From the NCBI GenBank assembly GCA_949752735.1, contig OX457052.1, positions 13,305,037 through 13,369,036 on the forward strand: 64,000 nucleotides of DNA, in the 5' to 3' direction. The DNA comes from Lumbricus terrestris (Eukaryota; Annelida; Clitellata; Crassiclitellata; Lumbricidae). Both the position numbers and the translations under genes were made by a program. The notes under the pieces are model-generated. The model did not search any database. It was not told the origin of the DNA and saw only the letters and a program-made list of their open reading frames with translations. Positions 55,747 through 64,000 of this stretch are shown one piece after another; position 1 is the first letter of the stretch, and every line of letters starts with the position of its first letter.

Positions 55747-55860
55747 CTACTTCCACTCTCTCTTCGTTGCTCAAATTCACTCCCTACCTTCCAAAAACGG
55801 CTCAAAACTCACTATTTCTCTTTGACTTTCAAGCACATGGACCTTTAACTGCATCTTCCT
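55747..55860 (+). mobile_element. LINE C-terminal ORF, part 3
   Basis: Continues after the hAT: LPLSLRCSNSLPTFQKRLKT, HYFSLTF, stop near 55848. Completes the LINE C-terminus. Confidence 0.8.
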
Positions 55861-56219
55861 CTGGCGGCTAACTTTTCGCGCCTCATATTCACATTTTGGT
55901 GTGACCTTGCGCGTGTAATAATATCAGACAAATTCAATGCATGTCCAAATGACACACGACAAGGGTTCGGATGACGCCTTTGTTTTTACTTCTCCTATTT
56001 TAAGGATGTGGATTAAATTATGCTACTTAACCTATTGGGACGCCTGGCTAATCTCTGCTCTCGACAATTGCAATTAGACCTATAAGTCAGATTTGGACAG
56101 GATCATATTCAGCGACCTCAGAACGCTGATGATTTAGATGCCCGTGTACGGACCCTGCTAGACCGAGATGATTATTGTTTATCACTAGTATCACTAATTA
56201 AACAGCGCTGTCATCTCTC
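55861..56219. other. LINE 3' UTR or unique DNA
   Basis: No gene seen; probably the LINE 3' end followed by intergenic or intronic DNA. Confidence 0.35.
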
Positions 56220-56524
56220 TTCAACCAGCTCTTCATCCATCTCCTTCTCCTCTCCCCATTCTTCTTTTCTCAGCCTCTTCCTCCTCCTCCTCCTCGCCTT
56301 CCTCTTCCTCCTCCTCCTCCTCGCCTCGTCTTCTTCATCCACTTCCCATTGCTCCTCCTCTTGGTTTTCTTATTATTATTCCTTTTTCTCTTCCTCTTCT
56401 CCTTCTTCTCCTTCTCCTTCTCCTCCTCCTTCCCCTTCTCCTCCTTCCCCTTCTTCTTCTCCTTCTTCTTCTTCTTCTTCTTCTTCTTCTTCTTCTTCTT
56501 CTTCTTCTTCTTCTTCTTCTTCTT

Positions 56525-56622
<98 letters not shown>

Positions 56623-56700
56623 ACTACTACTACTACTACTTCTGCTGCTGCTACGACTACTACGGTTGCTAGTAATCTTCTTCTCCTCTTCCTCCTTCTA
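56220..56700. repeat. pyrimidine-rich and trinucleotide microsatellite tract
   Basis: CTC/TTC-rich text, then (TTC)n about 56449-56523, (TAC)n to 56590, (TGC)n to 56620 and (TAC)n again. Predicted poly-Phe/Tyr/Cys frames are artefacts. Confidence 0.93.
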
Positions 56701-56904
56701 TAGCGCTTCCTCATCTTATTCAATGCCTCAGTCAGGAATCAAAGCGCACACCCATGAGTGTAAATTCCACTGCCCAGACATTTATATAATAGGCTGACGT
56801 GGTTTTGCAGAAATTTGACACACCAGCAGGTCATATGAATTTCAGAAAAAAACGAACTGACAGACATTGTAATTAAATGAGTGCGCTTGATACAAGGAAC
56901 TAAC

Positions 56905-57085
56905 CTTTACAGAAGCTACTCAGAGGCGTTTCCGACTACACCCCGGGCAATGAATCGAAATTTCACGCCGAAGCACATGAGAAATTGCGGGTGAAGGACT
57001 TATAATAGGGTCCTGCTCGGCTTGAAGTGCGTTTGAACCAACCCACAGCCTTCAAGTTCCACGGCACCGAACAAATCCCGACACC
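56905..57085 (-). repeat. decayed tRNA-derived SINE
   Basis: CTACTCAGAGGCG, CGGGTGAAGGACTT and the head-like GTTTGAACC are recognisable but diverged. Confidence 0.55.
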
Positions 57086-57189
57086 AGGTGGGGTAAAACC
57101 CGAAATTTATCGCTAAATGCCGGAAACCAAGATGTGCGCTTGTTGGGGTCTTCCGCACCGCAGAGGCGTGTGGGGCAGGGTGTGGTAAA

Positions 57190-57236
57190 AATATAAAAAT
57201 TCCCGAGCAACGCCGGGCAACCCAGCCAGTGTTTTA
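57190..57236 (+). mobile_element. possible degraded Helitron 3' end
   Basis: CCCGAGCAACGCCGGGCAACCCAGCCAGT resembles 54064-54092 but with CCAG instead of CTAG. Confidence 0.35.
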
Positions 57237-57712
57237 TAAACCAAGAACCCCGAATGTAAACAAAATTCTTTAATGGCCAACGAAATAAATGCAACTGAAA
57301 TTCGATAATAGCTTGTTACAGTATAAATGATTACATGCTTAATAAGGTGGGCAACAGCGAAATAAAAAAAAACTGCAATCGATTGTCGATATAGCTGTGT
57401 CTCTAATCGCAATAGGTCGAAGCGCTGTTTTAGCCTAATATTAATATTCCGACTGCTATACGCAACCTATTTAATATCCTTGTTTCCTGTTCATGGACAA
57501 TATACATAATTTAGTGTAGCCAGTAGCGGATCCAGAAGGTTTAAATGGGGGGAGACAAATAGGAAGGGTGGATGACGAGCGGCCAAAGGTCGATCGCCGA
57601 GGCGCGCAGCGCCGAGAGGGTGGAGGAGAGGGGGAGGGACTTGTGCCCCTCCCCGGCCAGAATTCTTTTAATTTCCGCATTGCAATGATAGCATTTTAAG
57701 CTGCCATCTTAA

Positions 57713-59209
57713 CCCATTAACTACCAACTTTTTTTCTTCAAGAACACTAACTTTTCAACATACCCTGGCATGTGTACATGGGAACCAGGTTTAAAAAATT
57801 AATTTTGGGTACCTCCGGAAAAAAAACTGGTGTCAAAGTGGTGCACCCTGGGAAGGTGCGCTAGTGGTTAAGCAGTACTTCACATGCTTAGTGTATAAGG
57901 AAGCAAAGCATGTATCATTTGTCATAAAATTCAGTTTTTGGCTAGATTGTCAAGCAGTGCCACGACATTCACTCATAATGTCTCATGTTTTGTCTTGAAA
58001 TTCATTGAATCAGTGCATGTGAAGTCCAATATCACACTTTTATACCCATTTTGATACAATGCGAACAGTAGGCCTACCACTGAGTCGAGTGTATCAGCAA
58101 GAAATGGACTGGTCGAAGTGATTCCCGCAAGGACATGTGGGTTCAATGGTTGTGCTCTGCCTGAGTACCTGGTCTGGTCCGGTTGAGCAGGTTGCATTTG
58201 GTACCACACACCCCTCCCTCCACAGACAGCAGGAAGACTCGGTGGCTGCTACTGGTATGACATTGTCTTGCAGCACAAGAACAATGCATTCCACATCATT
58301 ACATCAAACATGAATGCAAACAGTGGAATTCACTATTTTCTTGTCATCACTGTAGTTCTGTAGGTTGTCACAATTTCACCAACATCGCCTATTTTCACAC
58401 TGCGCTGTGCAATCCAACAAATTCATTTTGGCGGGAAAGTTTTTAGACGGTTCTGTCAAGGCATCCAACATGTTCAGGCAGTCTCACTGAAGCGAATAAG
58501 TTATCAAAGGCATGATTTGGAAGCATTGATGGTATCTCAGTACAAACTAATGAGCCAAACAAACAAAATTGAGACGCTTATATGGCATATCATTGACTCC
58601 GTAATGCATACGTATACCCTACGAATGCATGGTCGAGGTTATCACATCCCAATGTCATCTGCATGGCGTTATAGAAATTGAAGATGCCCTCAGCAGTAAG
58701 TTTCAACGACTATTCGGAAGTTCAAGAACACATAACTAGCGTTTCCAGTCCAATAACACGTAAACTTGATGGTTATGAACAGTCGATTTACGCTGTTCAC
58801 CATTATCGAAAACCTGTACCCATTCGCTACTAGCGCACCCTCACAGGGTGCAGCAGTAATGTCATCATAATTCTTCAATAAATAGCAATATTTCTATAAT
58901 TTCTCTAATTATCATACACACAGATATAATTCTATCATATTTGATGCTTGAAATTGAATAATAATAAAAACTTAATTTTTCATTCCTTGCAATTTTTCTT
59001 AGTTGTGAGATGACGTCACTTTCGTAATAAATCACCTAAATTTTTCAGATAAAGATATTAAAACTAGAAAAACTCTGCATGGATTGTTTAATCAGCTCAA
59101 TATAGATCAGAAAATTAAATAATATATTTAGTTCAAGCCGGATAAGAAAATTTTTGAGCCAGTTTTTGAATGCACCCTCCCAGTAGAAAATCTCCTAGTA
59201 GAGAATGGG
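57713..59209. mobile_element. piggyBac-like element
   Basis: 1497 bp flanked by TTAA on both sides, ends CCCATTAACTACC and inverse of CCCATTCTCTACTAGG. The minus strand has broken frames (57973-58294) that I cannot align confidently to a transposase. Confidence 0.55.
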
Positions 59210-59317
59210 TTAATGAAATTGCTCTGCTACTTAAATGCTGAAAAACCAAGCAAGAACTACCAAACCATCAGAATTGGGAAGCCATTTAGTAGTGATGTTG
59301 ATTCACTAATCGAATCA

Positions 59318-61130
59318 AATGAAATTTATTGATCCCATCAACGTACAAGAATTTATGATCACATAAAATAATAGCAAGTTACATACATAGCTTACACAGT
59401 AATGCAATGAGGAGATTTAATAACAAATTAAGACACGTGAGCCAACAGATTAATAAAGTAAAAGCGATCAAAGCAGAGGATGTCTCACTGAGTGATTGGG
59501 AACAACAGGCCCACCATAGGGACAAAGTCCCGCTAAGAAGGGGCCTATTTAGCTTAGTATAGAAATAAAAACTTGAAGATGACATAAGCTTTCAGCACGA
59601 TAGACCGAGGGAACACAAACCTTAGTGACAACAATAAATATGCTATTGAAACACAAGAGTTGAAAACAAACTTAACTAACTTAACTAACACTAAGATACG
59701 TGCTCCAGTGTACGTGCCCTTAAAGCACGCTTGAAACACGAGAAACTAGCAGAGGTTCGGATTTCTAGAGGTAGGTTGTTCCATAGCAGTGGGCCCTGAA
59801 ACTTAATGGATAGTTTACGGATGTTAGTTCTTGTAAAGATTAATTTATAATCCAGCTTATTTCTTGCGCCAGCATTAAATTTGGTAAGGCGAAAATAAAT
59901 GGGAATGCAGGTGGGAGGAGTTTGTAGTGATATTTGTACATAAATTCACAAGTTTGGATGAATTTGATCTGTGTGATGGTTAGTAGTTCAAGTGATAAAA
60001 ATAGTGGTTGTGTATGAGAGTTAGGCCTAATGAGAGATTTAGTTATGATTCGTATGGCCTTTTTTGTGCAATTTGCAATTTTCTTAAGTGAGAAGCATAA
60101 GTGGAAGTCCAGATGATATTACAATAAATAAGATAAGGACAAACGCGAGTATAGTACAAGTTGGTCAGAATGTGAGAAGGTAGTAGGTAGGAAATTAGAT
60201 TAATGATGCCAATACTTTTAGTGATTTTCGTATTGATTTCTTTAATATGTAAGTTCCATTTTAGGTGCTGTTCCATTTTAAGTGTTGGTCCAATGAATGC
60301 CAAGAAATTTAGATGTGATAACATGAGGAATCGTTGTGCCATCAATGACTATACTATATCTGTTGCATGTGATGGTATTTGCTTTTTATTAGTTCTAAAT
60401 CATATAAAATTGGTCTTAGAGAGATTAAGTGACAACTTATTTGCATTGAACCAGGTACTTGTAGCCTTTGATTCTTCATTAGCTGACTGAAATAATTGGT
60501 CATAAGAGACATGGGATAGAAAAACACTTGTGTCATCAGCAAACACGATATAATATAGTAGAGCAGAAGAGTTGGGGAGGTCATTTATATATACTATGAA
60601 AAGAAGGGGACAAAGAATGGAGCCCTGGAGAACTCCAAATCGAAAGGTAAAAAGTCAGATAGTGAATTGTTACATAAAACTTGTTGCTGGCTACTTGCTA
60701 AGTAGCTTGCGAATCAATGCACAGCTGCAGTATACCTTTAATTCTGTAATGTTCGAGTTTGGCAAATAGAATCTTATGGTCGACCGTATCATGGGCCTCT
60801 GCTAGGTCCAGGAAGATGCCTAATGAGCATTGATTACTATCAATAGCAGCTGAGATTTTGTCTTGGATATCAGGTAAGGACATAGATGTTGAATGTGCTG
60901 GTTGGAGCCCATGTTGCAGAATGCAGAGGGTAGAAGATATTCTTCTGTTTAATATAGGAGAATAATCGGTCGTATAATACTCTTTTATAAAATTCGAAAA
61001 AGAAGAGTAGTATGGAGATGGGTCTGTAATTAGATACTTCAGATTTGGTGCCTTGTTTCTAGATTGGTAGCACCTTGGCCATTTTAACTGCTAATGAGAC
61101 TATGCCTTTCCTTAGGGAGCATTTATTACT
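59318..61130 (-). mobile_element. LINE relic, RT region and C-terminus
   Basis: Minus-strand pieces in several frames: an RT N-terminal stretch near 60900-61060, GIFLDLAEAHDTVDHKILFAKLEHY (60698-60883), LKWNLHIKEINTKITKSIGI (60043-60345) and a GPLLWNNLP-type end near 59770-59800. Frameshifted and inactive. The 3' end is near 59318 (ATCAATAAATTTCATTTG on the minus strand). Confidence 0.8.
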
Positions 61131-62200
61131 TCAGAAAGTGGGTCAGCCAACAGGTTAATGACTTGGGATGTTATGAAGGGGTGTATAATATATACTGTAT
61201 ATCATCAAAACCTGAGCTGTGGGTGGCTTTAATGGTTTTGTTTATGTTAAGTACTTCATACGGATTGGTTAGAAGTAGGACTAAGGAACCCATGGAAGAG
61301 GGAGGCATAAATGCCTGAAAATCCTTTTCAGAGGGATTAATCTTATCAGATAGAGCTTGTGCCAGTCCGGTGAAATATGCATTAAACAGTACTGTTTAGC
61401 CATACATAGGCTTGTGCCAGTCTGGTTAAATATGTATTACGCTGTTTAGCCATACAGTCATACACATACTAAGTGTTCATCGAACAAATATGCTGAAATT
61501 TGACAGTTTGAAATGTATGTATATGTATATTCGTTTAATAAGCAAAAACAGGTTGGCAAACCGCAACCTGGTACATTGAGATAGACAAAAATTACACTGA
61601 AATAAAAATATTAATACCATAGGGAGTAATCAGTTATTGGAATTAAATTGAATCAATAGTTAGACTATGCTTTAATGATATGTTTGAAATTGAAAAGGAC
61701 TCTAGAAACAAGGTTTCGGTCATCTTTGCTCGGAAGTTCAAAATTGTGCATACGAGCCCTGAGACCTGGACGACGGTTGTTCTTTGGCGGAAAAGAGTTC
61801 GAAGTAATTTAATTTATAGTAATTGTGTGACAGATAGCTGTGGAAAGAAGCCATATAGTTGTACAAAGAAGCATTTGTACAAAGTTTAACAGTGAAGTAT
61901 AGGCCTACCTATTGTAAAATGATGATATCATACAATTATTATGATAGTGAATAATAATATCATAATCATGATTATAATAGTAAATAACATCATGGTATAT
62001 TATGACAATTCATGTTAAACAGTATTACAAACAGTAACTAAAAGCTACTGTCATTTTGTCAAAATAATTTTCTGCGGAAAAAGGTCATTTCTTTCGGAAA
62101 AATTGTGCCCTCCGTGGAGATGTCTAAATTTTAAAATAACTGGATTATATGGACTTGTTATCTGGTATTATTTCACAATGAGTCTACACTCTGCAACATC
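61131..62200. other. no gene seen
   Basis: AT-rich, with a directly repeated TTGTGCCAGTC...ACTGTTTAGCCATAC unit near 61360-61455. Frames are not convincing. Confidence 0.35.
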
Positions 62201-62224
62201 AGTAGAACATTAAGTCCGTCTTCT

Positions 62225-62334
62225 GTCATTGTGTTCCGAATAGTAGTTATTAGTTAACGTTTGCTCTAGCCTACTTTCGAGAAAGCTCTTTCGGCTTTAG
62301 CACTACAAACTGGAAGTGTTGCCAATATAGTCAA
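62225..62334 (-). pseudogene. hAT transposase dimerisation remnant
   Basis: Minus strand encodes LTILATLPVCSAKAERAFSKV, the hAT C-terminal signature, then decays. A SINE tail (62335-62415) is inserted just upstream. Confidence 0.65.
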
Positions 62335-62415
62335 CATGGGCCTCTGAGTAGTTTCTTGAAGGGGCGCTATATAAATGCCCTGAATGAATGAATGAATGAA
62401 TGTATGAATGAATGG
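62335..62415 (+). repeat. SINE tail with (GAAT)n
   Basis: GCCTCTGAGTAGTTTCTTGAAG, GGGCGCTATATAAATGC, then GAATGAATG repeats. 5'-truncated SINE copy inside the hAT remnant. Confidence 0.75.
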
Positions 62416-62909
62416 TATGTACTGTACTGTTAGAAGAGCATCACCAGGACATGAATTCAATGCCTTAATTGCTGAATAAGTATATGAAGATGTGGTGCCA
62501 AAACCTTCTTTCATACGACACAAAGAGTGATGAGGGGGGACAAGTTCTGCTAAGATTTCAAATGGGGGCCATGGCCGGATTGGCCCCAGGATCCGCCCCT
62601 GATTAATAGTTATTTGTTTAGAACTAGTTGTAAGTGTTGTTAGTGTTAATATTTTAGCATTTTACTATGAATATATACACGAATAGACATACATGGTATG
62701 CCATAAATCATAGTCGGATACTGTTTAAAGATTGTTTCTTTTCGTTGCATCATATTAAGACAATGTAATTGTGTGAAAGGCTTAGATTTTAATGACGTTT
62801 ACATGTATATATTAATTCTCCTGGCCAAGACTGACCCCTGCAAAAAAACTTGTGGGCGCCCATAGATGGGGTCATGGCCGGATTGCCCCCGCCCCCCGAT
62901 CCGCCTCTG

Positions 62910-63407
62910 ACTTGGAAGGCCTACACGTTAAGCTGCGACAGTTGAATGATAACAATATTAAGTAATTTAAGTCCGCATACCAGTGGCAGCTCTAGAGTTA
63001 TGGAGTGTGGGCTAATAAATGCTTTAGCCAATCCTTCCCCTACTCTCACCTCCCATAAAAAATGCATATACATTTTCATACCCAGTTGCCCATTAAGTTC
63101 CAGAAACCTGTTGAAATTAAAACTAACCGACATTTTTGGCCGACATTTTTATAAACAGAATAATTTATAAAATACGGTTACATCATTATGAAAAGTGGCA
63201 AAAAAAATTTTTAACTGTCCATTACATTTTTTAACGACTTGGATTTTTCTATTTAAAGTCACTTGATCTAACGAGAATTAAGCTTGGGAGATTAGGAGAA
63301 TTTGTCACCTCAAATCAATGCAGGCACTGTATGGCTATCACATCTAACCCGGAGGGGCTGAAATGTGAACAGAGGCTCTCCCCCCTAATGCCTCAGTAAA
63401 ACCGCCA

Positions 63408-63483
<76 letters not shown>

Positions 63484-64000
63484 ATCAGTAGTGTTCTCCA
63501 GAACCCACATGACTGCAATTTAAACCGTGCTCTAAATTAGATATCGAGTTTAACGAGGAAGCGCGAGAAACTAACCAAGACAATTAGGCTCAGATGATTT
63601 TGGGATATAAGCTTAGATTACACACGTCAATCAGCGCGCAATGCTAAGCCGCCCCAACTCCTGCTGGATTTCAGTTTTTAGAATAACCTAATCAAGCAAA
63701 GTTGCATAACAGTAATAATAATAATAATAATCATAATTATGTTGATGACTAAACTACATGATGCGATTGTAGAGACTAATTTGCAAGTATAGAATATTAT
63801 ATTGAACACGTTACGAGTAAATATTATATGCATATTGCATGCAGTATGGCAGTACAGCATAGCAGGAACTAATTCTGTACATGATGGTCTTACTACGACA
63901 ATAAAACAAGCTTGTTCTCTGTAAACTGTAAAAAAATCATTGCCAACATTTCCAATTAATTATTGATCATAAGAATTAGTTATACAACTGCGTCAATTTA
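62910..64000. repeat. ~1.2-kb duplicated segment, copy 2 (cut by window end)
   Basis: Matches 5479-6736 in the same orientation. It begins directly after a hAT-type terminus (CCGCCTCTG, ending 62909). It lacks the 5996-6163 MITE and instead has (CT)n(AT)n at about 63411-63480. Confidence 0.85.

Larger units (their letters stand above)
57526..62600. mobile_element. possible hAT element with GGCGGATCC-type ends
   Basis: CAGTAGCGGATCCAGAAGG at 57526 and the inverse of CAGGGGCGGATCCTGGGG at 62600 pair as termini. A similar terminus ends at 62909. Flanking duplications do not match, so the borders are uncertain. The interior holds a piggyBac-like element, a LINE and a hAT transposase remnant. Confidence 0.35.

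Noticed and set aside
56349..56723. Open frames with poly-Phe/Tyr/Cys or poly-Glu/Val/Ala
   Set aside because: Translations of trinucleotide repeats with no independent coding evidence.
57526..62909. A complete hAT element bounded by GGCGGATCC-type ends
   Set aside because: Termini look alike, but neither right-hand end has a flanking 8-bp sequence matching the left (AGTGTAGC), so I did not call borders with confidence.

Overview
This is eukaryotic genomic DNA, most likely from a marine invertebrate deuterostome. An echinoderm is my best guess. The reasons are long introns, many tRNA-derived SINEs, LINE and DNA-transposon relics, frequent TAGGCCTA-type motifs, and a very large gene of tandem calcium-binding EGF (cbEGF) exons. 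The species cannot be read from the sequence.

Backbone gene. A minus-strand gene runs from 40575 down to a transmembrane/tail exon at 7839-8068, and its 5' part lies outside the window. It has about 50 cbEGF exons, nearly all 123 nt, phase 1-1, with AG/GT borders. Between 22.8 and 36.8 kb they form an array of ~1.57-kb units (exon types A, B, C, D plus two copies of a decayed EGF relic, P). The array shows unequal exchange, hybrid exons, microhomology deletions and two broken exons. Most repeats carry an N-Y-T sequon. The product would be a long, heavily glycosylated type I membrane protein.

Highlight. One cbEGF exon (11943-12039 + 21365-21390) is split by a complete Polinton/Maverick-type element at 12040-21358 (9319 bp). 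It has 221-bp terminal inverted repeats (one mismatch) beginning AG and ending CT, and an exact 6-bp target duplication ACCGGA. The plus-strand genes are RING protein, packaging ATPase, small basic protein, 218-aa protein, integrase with chromodomain, two paralogous 297/274-aa proteins, pVI/pX-like protein, double-jelly-roll-type major capsid protein and adenain-like protease. Genes are packed to overlap, with one AATAAA after the last. There is no protein-primed DNA polymerase B and no space for one. The integrase has no in-frame ATG and seems to need a +1 frame change. Each end can fold into a hairpin.

Left part (1-9.9 kb): SINEs, a LINE 3' end, hAT-type MITEs, a possible unrelated exon at 2799-2906 and possible tail coding at 6773-7087. 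Right part (40.6-64 kb): nested transposons (hAT relics with 8-bp duplications, foldback elements, a Tc1/mariner relic, a Helitron 3' end, a piggyBac-like element, three LINE relics) and large microsatellites. A ~1.2-kb segment at 5.5-6.7 kb recurs at the right edge (62.9-64.0 kb).
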